Assembly: GCF_000218685.1 (NCBI RefSeq) | Contig: NW_006763293.1 | Coordinates: forward strand, 1,420,720-1,484,719 | Direction: 5' to 3' | Length of the DNA stretch: 64,000 nt | DNA from: Serpula lacrymans var. lacrymans S7.9 | Lineage: Eukaryota; Basidiomycota; Agaricomycetes; Boletales; Serpulaceae | In this document: positions 10,998-21,941 of the stretch, piece by piece | Layout of the letters: every line of letters starts with the position of its first letter | Position numbering within the stretch: the stretch's first letter is position 1 | The notes under the pieces: model-generated | What the model was told of the DNA's origin: nothing | The model's database searches: none | The model's input: the letters and a program-made list of their open reading frames with translations, nothing else | Program-made: the position numbers and the translations under genes

Positions 10998-11776
10998 CTG
11001 CGAGTTGTGGTAAGATGGATGTATGCGACAAAGGGATGGTGGATATGACAGGGGATGTATTACAAAGGGCGAAGGAGATCGAAGGAAAGGTGAAGGGGAG
11101 GGAAGGTATATATATATACGCGGGGATGTGTGAGATAAGCAAGTAAGAGAGCTGTGGAAAGGCGATACTGTAAGCGCGTAGTAAAGGTTGGAGGGATTGA
11201 AAGAGCGACAAACGTGAAGTTTTATGAAGAGATCACTGCCTATTCCGGAATGATCGTTACGCCTTGGCTGAGCCGCACGTTCGCGGTGGGACAAATATGA
11301 CTCGGTACCTGTCACACTTGGTCACGTCTCACCATCTTCCTTCACCACATCCCCCAACTGGCGCTGATCATAGCTCACAGAACTTGTCCTTTTCTGTAGA
11401 AGGGCGCCACTCTGCGAACCCCAACGGATTCTTGTCACGCCATGCTCAAGAAACTAAATATTTAATTGTTTATATCCAGGTCTGTCACATCAATGGTAAC
11501 ATGTGTCCGCCGGCGAATGAGTCAGCCACGGATCAATCTGGTTTATCAGCCACAGCGGACATATGGTAATCCTGCTTCCCTTCCCATTGGCTCTTCTTCT
11601 CATCTCCGGTCCTTGGTGGTCCTTTAGACCATTTAGACTTCTTATCTCTGCTTCTTTGTGCTCACTCCTACTCTAATCAGACAACACTGGTTCTCCACCT
11701 TTGCATTCACATCTTTGTACAAGATTGCGTTTCACTTTGCTTTCTTTGTTATCCACCATCGTCTTACAAACTCATA
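10998..11776. other. Divergent intergenic region, small gene / AACS
   Basis: No gene seen. The half next to AACS is rich in CT/TTC runs (11580-11770), typical of fungal core promoters and 5' UTRs. A short alternating tatatatata run lies near 11110. Confidence 0.45.
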
Positions 11777-14700
11777 ATGGCCGCCGCAGAGGAACAAGCT
11801 TATTCAAGACTCTTATTCCAGCCTTCGGCCCCCGAAGCTTCTTCGACTTTCCGCTTTCGCAACTCGGTAAACACTATCTTTGGCATTTCCCCACCTCTGA
11901 CATCGTACCATGACTTATACTCTTGGTCCACTACTCACATTGACAATTTTTGGAGTTTGGTGTGGGACGAGGTCCACGTCGTTGGTCAGAAGGGCACCCA
12001 CGTAGTAGACAACTCTGCTCCCCCTACTGCAAACCCGCCATGGTTTTCCCAGGCCGCACTAAACTGGGCGGAAAATATGCTCACTTGTCGTTCCACTCAC
12101 AAGCTTGCTCTCGTGCAACCCAGTGCGTCTTCTTTAATTTTTTTTTTTTGCAAGGTGAGCTGAAGGATCAGCTTTCAGCCGAACCCACTCCAGAAGAACC
12201 CAGCCCACCACTACGCTCTATATCTTATGCGGACCTCTATGCACTTGTCGCAGATCTCGTATCAGCTCTCCTTCACCATAACTTGAAACCCGGTGACCGT
12301 ATAGCATCGTATTCCTCTAATTGCATAGTACGTTTCAACCACTAGCATATAGTCGGCCGCTGGTGGCGTTCCAAGTACGGCACTAATTGATGCTCGCCTA
12401 CTGTGCAGGAAAATGTTGCTGCGAGTCTTGCTGCCACTGCCATCGGTAAGTTCTCTATAAACTAGTGCATTCATTTTGTTCATCTTTTCACAGGATGTAT
12501 ATGGGTCAGTGCCGCTGCGGACTTTGGCCCTGATGGGGTTCTAGAGCGGTGTGTGAATGCAGTTCACAACCCCTTCTTCGACGTATCTTACACATCCCGA
12601 CTTCATCAGATTTGAGCAAGTTCAACCCCGCATAATTTTCGCCGTGGACGCAGTAGTGTGCGTCATCCCCAACATCATATTAGTCTTCTTTTGGTAGAGT
12701 TTGACATCATAACTGAAGTTACAACGCCAAAGTTCACCCGCACTTGCCAAAGCTATCATCCCTCCTTTCTGGGCTGTCTCAAGCTGGCCAGTCACCTCAG
12801 GTTGTGGTTATTCATGCTACATGCAGTCCTAATGTTCGTACGCAGTGGAGCGCTGGCTGGATTGGATGGGAGGACTTTATTGAAGAAGGCAAATCGAGTC
12901 AATGCGGCCGCACTGTTGATGGGGAGATAGAGTGGTGTCGTCAGGGATTCGACTGGCCGTTATGGATACTCTTTAGTTCGGGGACCACAGGTGCGTGTGG
13001 ACTAAATATGAAGCGCACGATTCAATCCTTACCTTGTGACCAAATTGCGCTCATGTAGGGCGTCCAAAGTACGTAGCGCATATAACGTCATGTTGACGCA
13101 CCTGGTACGATTCATGATCCCAACAGACCAATCGTCCATCGGGCCGGTGGGATGCTTTTACAAGCGAAGAAGGAGTTCATGATATGCGCCGAGCTCAGTC
13201 CTCAGGACGTATTCTTCTATTACACCACAACGTCCGCAAGTAACATGCCGTGGTAATTTGCCTTGCTTAATCATGATATTTTCAGGGGATGGATGATGTG
13301 GAACTTTCTCGTGAATGGATTGAGCGTAGGATGTACACTCGTCCTATATGACGGAAGCCCTCTAAAAGATCCTGCATATTTATGGCGTCTTGTTGATGAT
13401 CTAGGCATAACCGTGTTTGGCACGAGTGCGAAGTATCTTGACCAATTATCTGTGAGTTCCTGATGATGGTTCATTTCAAAGTTACCCTTCAAAACGTTCT
13501 GATATAATTCAAACAGAAAGTCTACAAACCTCGTCAACACCACAAGTTGTCTACCCTTCATCACATCTACTCCACTGGGTCTCCCCTATCTCATGCGCTC
13601 TTCGATTACGTCTACGAGGACATACACCCTCAAGTCTTACTTGCGTCGATAACAGGTAAAAATACTCCAGGGTTTGTTGATCACGCCCTATTAACAATGC
13701 ACTTTCGCTTCCTCTTAGGAGGTACAGATATATGCTCTCTGTTTGCTGGGATGTCTACTGCCCTGCCAGTTTTTCGTGGGGAGATCCAATGTCGTATGCT
13801 TGGTATGGCCATCGAGACATTCACCCCTGAGGGTGTACCATGTGCCCCCGGTAAATCTGGGGAACTCGTATGTATACGGCCCTTCCCTTGCATGCCCGTT
13901 GGATTCTGGCCCTTGCCCGGATTTGGAAGTGAAGAAGCGGTCAGTGCTGCACGAGTGAGGTATCAGCAGGCATACTTCTCGGAATTCAAAGACGTCTGGT
14001 GTGAGTGTAGCCTGCACGCTAAAGCCTATCAGGTGGCGTGTTTACTCATGCTGCGGTGTCTACTGTAGATCACGGTGACCACGTGTTGATAACACCTTCA
14101 CGTGCTGGAAATGGGGGAGGGTTGATCATGTTAGGAAGAAGCGACGGGGTTCTGTGAGTTGATTATCTGCGCATTCTTTCTTCACCCCTGATTCTTTCTC
14201 TACTTTTTTTGAAACGTCGCAAACATATCCCTAGAAATCCAGGCGGAATCCGATTCGGATCATCTGAGCTGTACGAAGTCCTGGACACGTGTTTCTCGGC
14301 TTCTTCTTCTGAAGGCGAATCGGCCGATATCATTGAGGACTTTCTGGCGGTGGGACAGACAATCGATAATGGGACGGACGAGCGCGTGATCCTGTTTGTC
14401 AAGCTTCCGGAGGGAATGGATCTATCTTTAGACATGGAAAAGAGGATTAGGGCGGAAGTAAGGGCAAGGAGAAGTCCGAGGCATGTCCCCGCTAGAGTAA
14501 GCTTTGGATCTGAGTCATTCCCCTGGAACGTTGCTCAACGAGTTGTCCGCGGGCCACCGCATAGATCATTCAGATAGACGATATACCATACACACTAAAC
14601 GGTAAACGTGTTGAAGTGCCCGTCAGGAAGGTGATTATGATACTTGCTTTGTTGTGTATGATCTGTACTGAAGACATGCAGATTATCAATGGTGCGCTGG

Positions 14701-14801
14701 TGTCTAGTGTTAACCCCGCAACGTTGAGGAATCCAGGGTGCTTGGCTGCATACGCGTCTATTGGGGCGGCTCTTCGGGAAGAAGTGAAGAGCAAGAACTG
14801 A
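11777..14801 (+). CDS. Acetoacetyl-CoA synthetase (acetoacetate-CoA ligase)
   Basis: ATP-dependent ligase that activates acetoacetate to acetoacetyl-CoA in the cytosol, feeding sterol and lipid synthesis. Fifteen exons join in frame to 718 residues: 11777-12122, 12155-12327, 12409-12445, 12494-12548, 12610-12657, 12719-12990, 13059-13068, 13127-13231, 13286-13451, 13517-13655, 13719-14000, 14069-14153, 14235-14496, 14574-14630 and 14682-14801. It has the N-terminal ACAS-type domain (PPWFSQAALNWAENML), the AMP-binding loop FSSGTTG, the YYTTTGWMMWN block, GGTDICSLF, and the C-terminal GKRVEVPVRK lysine motif. Exon 7 is a 10-nt microexon coding part of GRPKPIVHRAGG. Intron 1 carries a long T run before its acceptor. 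Arg follows GTTG where many relatives have Lys. Confidence 0.93.
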
Positions 14802-15429
14802 TGAGTGTATATAAACCCAGACCGGCGACTTTTTTTTACTTCCACGGAAGTTGTATTATTGTTCAGAGTAACATGAAATAAAAAAACAAGTGTTCTAACG
14901 GAAGAATCGAATGTTTTGAAATATTGAGAGATGAAAAAACGATGAAAGGCGGCTCCTTTCGCACGGAGGCAATTGAAGTTGATATTGCACTGGATATTCT
15001 ATGCGAGAGGTGTTTCCTTTTATGGAACACAATCGCCAGCCTCGAGGCGCCTTTGTGCACGCTGCAACTTTATAAAAAACTCCTTCGGGCTCCCAAAATG
15101 CTCGAAGGGCGTAAAATTTTAGATCCTGAAAAGCACAGCTTGCTTGCAAATGTTCCTTCCTGACGGACCAACTCGTGTTCGCCGCTGACCCGTGACCCGT
15201 CCATCCAGCCTTTGTCTTTCAGCGACACGACCACGACTCAAAAACACGCATCTTTACGACGCATCACCCACCGTGCCTTTCCCTCGTGCTTTTCATAGCC
15301 TTGCAGTACTTTTAATATGAGGTCTTCACGTCCTGCTCCCCAGACCCAGCGCCAGCACCAATCAGCATCTCGTCGCAACGACTATCCACCCTCACTATCT
15401 CTACCATCTTTACCAGCACCAGGCGCGCG
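14802..15429. other. Intergenic region, AACS / first MARVEL-like gene
   Basis: About 630 bp between two plus-strand genes. No supported gene. An upstream ATG at 15317 opens a Ser/Pro/Arg-rich frame, but it does not join in phase to the membrane-protein exons, so I read it as leader sequence. Confidence 0.4.
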
Positions 15430-16553
15430 ATGCCTACCAAGTTTAACATCTTTAGGTCGTGTATTTATGGTGAGTTGGTGTAGGGTGAGATGGCAGCTGG
15501 TATCACTTGGGCTGACTCTTTCAAGGCGCGGTCCTGTTGTGGACAATCATATGTCTAGCCATCGCGGCCCACTTCCAAAGCTTGCTGGTTACAGATGACC
15601 TCAGTGAGTCAATAATTGGCCTTTGCAGGTATCTGTCATGCCACAGCTAAATATCGTTCACAGCTCGCTTCGTTCCTTTCTCTCTATTCGTGTGCAGCGC
15701 CAGTCTGCTTATCATTGTCATACTGTGAGTTTCCCTCCCTGCTTCTGGCTTATGGTATATTCAGTCCTGATTACTCCCTCTGAAGACTTACAGTCGGTAT
15801 AAAGCCAGACAGAAATCCAATATCCACCAGAATTGAGCTTGGCTGTCTTGGTCTGCTTGGGACTTTCTGGATAGGTGAGACTCTTTGAGTCTGTATGTAC
15901 CTGCAATTACTAATTACAAGCGCTCCGATAGCCCTCGGAGGGTTTTTAGCAGGCTCAGACTCTGCGGAGTCGGACGTAGAGTGCTTTGCTTCAGATACAC
16001 TCGCAGACCCTATCCAATACCCAGGCTGTATGTCCTATTCATTTTATCTAGCGCCATCCTCATCCTGTGACTCATTTACGTCTTAATAAGTCTCGACAGA
16101 AACATATCAAGCACAGTACCGAGTGCTCGAGGCGTTCTCGCTCTTCAATGCCATACTAAGTACGTGATACCTTCATTTCCGAAATCGGTTTGTTTGACCA
16201 ACATCGCTAACGATTGACCAGTCTGGGGATTCTTCCTGCTCCTATTGGTACTCGCGGTCCGACATTACCGCAACGTCAACAGGAGAGTGTGGTACACTTC
16301 TGTCACAGCATATCCTTGGTTTGGCAAGGGCTCACAGCTGCCTGGTCCTGCCACTCGCCGGTCGAGGTCAAAGTCGAGAGGTAGAGCCTACGACGAAAAG
16401 AATGTTTCGGGCCCAAACCGCTACCCATCTACACGGCGCGGTCACGGTGACGCCTCGTACGTTGTTTGGCAACCTGAACGACAGGGACACAAAGTGCCTG
16501 CAAGAGCACATACTGTTGATAAGTACAAGAGAAATGCATCACCCCGGCGGTGA
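15430..16553 (+). CDS. Four-helix MARVEL-like membrane protein A
   Basis: Exons 15430-15469, 15526-15603, 15664-15724, 15831-15874, 15932-16027, 16112-16159 and 16222-16553 give 232 residues. Four hydrophobic helices are seen: GAVLLWTIICLAIAAHF, the FVPFSLFVCSASLLIIVIL stretch, GCLGLLGTFWIALGGFLAG and WGFFLLLLVLAV. A basic Ser/Arg cytosolic tail with several RS and KR pairs follows. This is the layout of fungal MARVEL-domain proteins of membranes and septa; the exact role is unknown. The start MPTKFNIFRS was chosen because it alone joins in phase with the first helix. The acceptor before 16112 is uncertain, since the nearer AG at 16098-16099 would give an immediate stop. It is first of three tandem relatives. 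Confidence 0.72.
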
Positions 16554-16946
16554 CGGTTCGTCCGGCATGACCACCACCTGACTCAGTGAGTCTATATACA
16601 GTATCTTATCTTTATTAGAGGGGTTTTTATTGTGGGTCAAACTTGGGGAGAAAAAAGAAGAAAAGACGAAGTCGTGTTTGTAACTGTACTTTTACGATTA
16701 TACGCTGTACGAACGCACGTTGTAGCGCTCAGATGACTTATAGATTATAGAAATGTTTTGGAGCCTCTGTTGACACGTGACTTCATTAATATGACGTGAA
16801 GCGCATAGAAGACTTGCCTTGTGGATAACGTACGACCATTCACAGTGAAAACCCAGAATCAGGTTTTTTCTCGTCGTGGGCCGATTTCACACTTACTACG
16901 TCTTCTGAAAGAAAAATATACAAGTACCTCAGGATACCCTCTTCTC
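16554..16946. other. Intergenic spacer between MARVEL-like genes A and B
   Basis: About 390 bp, AT-rich, no coding frame. It presumably holds the 3' UTR of gene A and the promoter of gene B. Confidence 0.45.
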
Positions 16947-18050
16947 ATGACCATCCTCTTCACGAATATCAGGCTCGTTGCTTATGGTGAGCTCGGACTT
17001 ATTGACAAGACTGGCAAATAACAAAATTCGAACCATTTTTGCAGTGACCATCTTCGGGATTTCTGCAGCAGTCTTGGGGCTTGCAGCCAACTTCGCGAAA
17101 CTTTTTCTCCCCAACCTTCAACGTACGTCGCGTAAATTCTCAAAGATGCATACGCTTTATATTGACAAAAAACGCGACCATCAAGATGATTTTACGATTT
17201 TCTCACTTGTTGTACCATCTCTAACGATTCTTGTGTATTTACTACTGTGAGTAACAATTCTCGCTTGTTATGCTGACAATGGCACATTTTAATCCGTGTT
17301 CAGACTGCAGTGGGCTCAGCCTCGTCTGGAGGTTACGGCGCATTTCATTATTGGCGTCTTATGGCTAGGTAAGTCGCGTTATCTATTGGTTATCGCTGTC
17401 TCACGCGATTGGTAGCAATGGGAGCCTGGGCTGCGTGAGCTATTTGTTGATCTTCTGCTGCGCAATAATTACTTACCCGGTGGGATAGGGATATTATAGG
17501 ATATGTTCAGTGTTATCCCCTTGGTGGAGAGAGCACACCGACGAATAATGGAAGCAGTAAGATCCGAACTGTTTGATGCCATTCAAGTCATTTACCCCTC
17601 ACCTCGTTCCAGTGTCATCTCGCACATATTGCTATGAAATGAAAGTGATCGAAGCACTCTCGTGGTTCCTATTCGTGCTATGTACGCTTCCATTTCATCC
17701 AAATCATTGCACGGTTCTCATATCTGTTACACGAAGTGGCCATCTATTTCACTATCATAATAACGCTCACCACCCGTGCTGTTGTCCTCGGCCGGCACTT
17801 TGCCTGGAGCGAGCATATATCCCAGTTGGGGTGGTTTGGCGAACTCCCTGGCTATCCTACAGAAGCTGTTTACCCTAGGCCGTACGCTGGTTATGGGGGA
17901 TATTCACAACCCTATCCAATGATGCAGCCGAATGTGATGCAGAACCCCATGGGTGGTTACGTTGTTCAGCAAGCTCATGGACACTCGGTTGTGATCCAGC
18001 CAGGTGTAAACGGACAGCCTGCTACGATCAGCCAAGTCCCGTCGATGTGA
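16947..18050 (+). CDS. Four-helix MARVEL-like membrane protein B
   Basis: Exons 16947-16986, 17045-17122, 17186-17246, 17304-17368, 17416-17434, 17489-17556, 17613-17681 and 17737-18050 give 237 residues. Helices: VTIFGISAAVLGLAANFA, FSLVVPSLTILVYLLL, FIIGVLWLAMGAWAA and LSWFLFVL..LAIYFTIII. A Cys pair lies in the second extracellular loop (about YVQCYPLGG and SRTYCYEM). The C-terminal tail is rich in Gly, Pro, Tyr, Met and Gln (GYGGYSQPYPMMQPN). The first three coding exons are 40, 78 and 61 nt in phases identical to gene A, which points to tandem duplication. Exon 5 is a 19-nt microexon. Function is unknown; a membrane-organising or trafficking role is only a family inference. Confidence 0.75.
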
Positions 18051-18373
18051 TGATATCCCTTTGAAAGACAAATTAGAACAAAGATGTTAAAGGAAGACAT
18101 GATGGAAAATGGATACCCATTCATAGCGGTTTCTTTCAATTTTTGTATGATGGACTGGCTAGGGTTTGGGAGGATAGTATGAATCGGATAGTTTGGGTAT
18201 GTACCATGTATAGACATAGCTCTAGATCTATTTACGTGCTTTTTATTGTTCTTTGCCTCGTGTCTGGGATGTGTGCCTCGTGGCCCGAACATCCGCTGAA
18301 AACGCGATAGCAGGTGTTCTACACTCCCACCCCCTCTTTTCATTTTTTTGCTCTCTCCTCTCTTGAATTCGCC
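18051..18373. other. Intergenic spacer between MARVEL-like genes B and C
   Basis: About 320 bp with a CT-rich end just before the gene C start. Nothing else recognisable. Confidence 0.45.
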
Positions 18374-19163
18374 ATGGTTCTATTCAGTAGCCATCCGGTA
18401 AGGAATATCATGAAGGGTAAATATATGCGCAATGTTGAACCTCTTTGAACTGCGTCTGAGCAAGTGATTCTACAGCGGGTTTGGCCGTGGGCGTTGGCCA
18501 TATTATCATGAAGTTCATGCCAAAATCACTTCGTAGGTTCTATCTCCCTATCGATTCAGACCTGGAGTTAACGGGTGTCCGATAATAGATATCTTGCACT
18601 TCACACAAACTTCCGTAGGCATACTGGCAGTTGCTTGCTTCGTTTTCTTGTAAGCACCCAAGCCCGCTTGCTAATTCGGAACCGCGCTCACCTTTGGTCG
18701 TAGCATCATATTGCACCACAGGAGCGATGGCCGGTTCATGACACAGACGCAGGAGGAGATGTTCCTCATTGGGGCTTTGGGAGTGTTCTGGTTTGGTACG
18801 TGTGTCCCAGTAATGACGTCAGGCTGAACCACTCATTGCATATGTGCAGGATTCCTCATCGCGATGCGAGTATATAGCCAGTCGGATGTCAATGTTAACA
18901 TGGACCATCCGAGGGAGTTCCTATCGTCAAATAGCAGGACTGGTGAAAGTGCTGTAGTGGGCGCCGCGAGTCGTAACCAGGAGGCTTATGGTGCTGGAGC
19001 GTACGGCGAAGACGTACCTCGGGCCCAAGCTGGTGTTGCTTCAAATGCTCGGGCTAGTGGTTTGCGCAGGCCAGCATACGAGGGGCGCAAACCATACCAA
19101 TGCACAGGAGACTATTGCGTCGTTGAGGAGTACACATATTATGACAACCGCCGGCGATGGTGA
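18374..19163 (+). CDS. Four-helix MARVEL-like membrane protein C
   Basis: Exons 18374-18416, 18476-18532, 18589-18649, 18704-18795 and 18850-19163 give 188 residues. The start MVLFSSHPVRNIMK leads into AGLAVGVGHIIMKF, then VGILAVACFVFLIILH, a loop, and MFLIGALGVFWFGFLIAM. The tail is Ala/Gly/Ser/Arg-rich and ends in YTYYDNRRRW. It is shorter than genes A and B and its second helix pair is less hydrophobic, but the 61-nt third exon and the intron phases match theirs. I infer the third member of the tandem family, more diverged. Its N-terminus fits fungal hypothetical membrane proteins; function unknown. Confidence 0.68.
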
Positions 19164-19619
19164 GCGTCCTGGAAGCCTCTGAGGCAGACAGGGAAGTATA
19201 CGTTGCTGGACCACGATTCCCTACGACCTTTGGAAGACTAGTTTGTTCCAATCTTTGAATCTACATGAATCTTTTTGCGTCGTCCTTTTGATTTGATGTT
19301 TTATTCTTGGTTTGAATAGGTCTTCATGATAACTATCTTGTAAATTATGTCTGAATGTAACCAAAAAGCGTAGAGATCTCTTGAAGTATACTTGTTTTTT
19401 TTTTTTACACGTGCATCCAAGTCCAGTAATTAGCGTAAATGAGAGGCTGGTGCGGGGATGCGATGTCCGTCGGCCGGCTTATCCGGCAATTCATAAGGCA
19501 GTCGAGGGTTAAAGTGGCGGTGTGGCACCTATCTCTCTCCCGCCCCACGAGCTGACTTGCGTTCTTACTCATCCCCTCACAAGCAAGCAACATGATAAGT
19601 GTTTTTTGCTCGCAACTGT
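19164..19619. other. Intergenic region, MARVEL-like C / UBC8
   Basis: Contains a run of about 11 T near 19390 and otherwise no coding or RNA-gene signal. It may hold a non-coding first exon, or the true initiator exon, of the ubiquitin-conjugating enzyme gene. Confidence 0.4.
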
Positions 19620-20522
19620 ATGCAGGATGCACAGACCAAATCTAATTTTTGTCGTATATACTCCTCAGCCAAGCGCCGTATCGAGACAGATGTCATGAAG
19701 ATGTAAGCAGCTTTATACATTCATACTGTCATCTACGCGAGAGTCTCATCCATGTTTCATTCAGGCTCATGTCTGATTACGAAGTCACCCTCGTCAACGA
19801 CAATATGCGGGAATTTTATGTCCGCTTCTATGGTCCTGTAGAGAGTGCGTACTTTACCCCGCTCAGTACCTATATTTGTCCAACTGATGACTCGCTCTTT
19901 ATCAGCCCCTTTTGCTGGCGGTGTTTGGAAGATACACGTTGAGTTACAACCTGAATACCCGTACAAATCACCTAGTATTGGATTCATGAACAAGATCTTT
20001 CATCCCAACATCGACGAGCTGTGTGTATTAGGTTTTAGTCATCAGTCATTGTGCCATCGAGGCTAAGTGCTGTTTTTGCAGGAGCGGCTCGGTGTGTCTT
20101 GACGTGATCAATCAAACATGGTCACCCATGTTCGGTGCGAATTACCATGTATACATCTTGATCTGTCATGCTTATAAGCGGTTTCTGCCGTGATTATGCA
20201 CAGATATGATCAACATTTTTGAAGTGTTCCTGCCACAATTGCTACGTTATCCAAACCCGAACGACCCTTTGAATGGTGAAGCTGCAGCCTTGATGATGCG
20301 TCATCCAAAGGAGTACGAGGCGAAGGTAAAGGGTACGTTTCGAAATGTTATCATCGTCTCGCTCGAGCACTGACATCTCTTGCCCCTGCAGAGTATGTCC
20401 AGCGATACGCAACCAAGGAAGCTGCCGATGCAGCGACTGGTGGAAGTGACGCTGAAGATGGCGAAGACGAGGAAATGAGTGATATAGGCAGCATCAGTGA
20501 GGAAGAGGCGATGGAGTCCTGA
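19620..20522 (+). CDS. UBC8: Ubiquitin-conjugating enzyme E2, UBC8/UBE2H type
   Basis: E2 enzyme that receives ubiquitin from E1 on a catalytic Cys. In yeast, Ubc8 acts with the GID complex in catabolite degradation of gluconeogenic enzymes. Exons 19620-19702, 19765-19844, 19906-20020, 20082-20134, 20204-20332 and 20392-20522 give 196 residues. The UBC fold shows [34 protein letters not shown] and the active-site segment [13 protein letters not shown]. The long acidic C-terminus ([17 protein letters not shown]) is typical of UBE2H. The N-terminal 16 residues, upstream of [12 protein letters not shown], do not match the family's usual MSSP-like start. An upstream intron with a different first exon is therefore possible, and the start is uncertain. 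Confidence 0.9.
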
Positions 20523-20894
20523 GCTGATATCCACCCTCATCGTGCGCCAGTTGTCGTTTCATTTTGCATCCTTTGTCCATATTGCCATCCACTTACAGAG
20601 CGGTTTTATCCCGCCGTGTACCGTTCACCCCACCATCCATTCTAACTCCATACGTGATGGAGAAACACCCCTCATATCTTTCTCTACCCCTTTCATCGAA
20701 CAATTTCTCAATTCCCTCCTTCATCACCTTTGGAAATGCGTTTGTACTCTTATTTAGGGATTTTGTAGTGCCCACACTCATTGTACTACTGATAGTGCTT
20801 GTAACATGAAAAATTAGGCAAAGTTGATATGGAGTGATGAGTCGGAAGTAGAAGAATACAAATACAAGAGATGGTCTGTAAGTTAAGATACTTT
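20523..20894. other. Convergent intergenic region, UBC8 / THOC5-like
   Basis: About 370 bp between converging stop codons, T-rich on the UBC8 side. No gene seen. Confidence 0.5.
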
Positions 20895-21693
20895 TTAGCC
20901 TGGTATGGGCGTATTTCTGTTGGATGGAGGTATTGGTGGTACAAGCTCGTCAACTCTTTTCTGAATATCAGCTGCCGCCTAGAGGTGTGTTAATAAGAGT
21001 CGAGTTGGCGGTAGGAGAGTATTTACCTTCATTAATATATCTATCTGGGATTTTACACTGTCCATGGTCGCGAGTTTGGATTTACTTTGTTTGAGGAGCT
21101 CCTCTTTTTGAGTCGCCAATTCTTTTTTCTTAAAGTCGAGTCTGTTACTTAAAAATAAGTTGACAACATCTGAAAGGATGGGAAGATGACGGACCGCTGT
21201 CTCTCTGCCAATTCGAAGCTAAGCCGATTGAGCATGAGTTGGTGTGGATTATTGAGGACATCGTCTCCACGGGCTTCTAGCGGTGCGAGTTGTTTGAATT
21301 CATCTAAGGAATATAACGGTACATCTTGGTAAATTGAACTGGCGTGAGGCGAGGATTGATGTCAACAAGCGTAAAGAACTGGGTGAACCATTATTAATGG
21401 ATAACCCACGCGAACTGTCGACACTTGTCTATCTCTCTCTCAAGATGTCTCTTCTCATACAGCAAGTTCTGCAGGCCCAAATGTGTCTGGTCCATCTCAT
21501 GCCTTGCCTCTGCGGTGGCCTGCTTGTGTGCACGGGTGGCAGCATTGGCATTGCGGTTGAGAGCCTTGAGACGCGCTACGAGGGCACTGGCGCGGATGTG
21601 CATTGCGGTGGTGTCATTGTCGAGGAAGGCGGGGGACACGAGCTCTCGTAGGTGCTCTATGGCGATGTCCTCAGACACAGCGCGGTCTGCCAT
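20895..21693 (-). CDS. THO complex subunit 5 (THOC5)-like, short form
   Basis: Exons 21693-21410, 21338-21195, 21141-21027 and 20978-20895 give 208 residues. The protein is mostly coiled coil. The segment NLLYEKRHLEREIDKCRQFA, then SIYQDVPLYSLDEF and HQLMLNRLSFELAERQRL, are characteristic of the N-terminal part of THOC5, a subunit of the THO complex in transcription-coupled mRNA export. The C-terminus is a Pro-rich tail ending NRNTPIPG. Animal THOC5 is several times longer; here only the conserved N-terminal coiled-coil region is present, with a clean stop. It is divergent from the glucose-6-phosphate dehydrogenase gene with about 250 bp between start codons, so a shared promoter is likely. 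Confidence 0.85.
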
Positions 21694-21941
21694 GTTCTTG
21701 AGGAAGAGCGAGCGCCACCCGACCCACTGAGTCGGCCGTCGTCCGGAGGCTGCGGCGATGTCTGGCGAGGGGCGGAGGACCGGGACCGGGCCGGAGTGAT
21801 AAGATCACAGTGGTTGAGATAACTGCTGACCGAGCACAGATACAATTGCCGCGTTCTCTCACACTCACGTCAACCTGCAATAAAGTATCTCAGCTTGCTT
21901 CCTCTCTATCCATAACATCCACCCCCTCCCCCTTCACATCA

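Noticed and set aside
15317..15469. Alternative upstream start for MARVEL-like gene A (MRSSRPAPQ)
   Set aside because: Its phase does not connect to the first membrane helix, whereas ATG 15430 does and matches the exon sizes of gene B.
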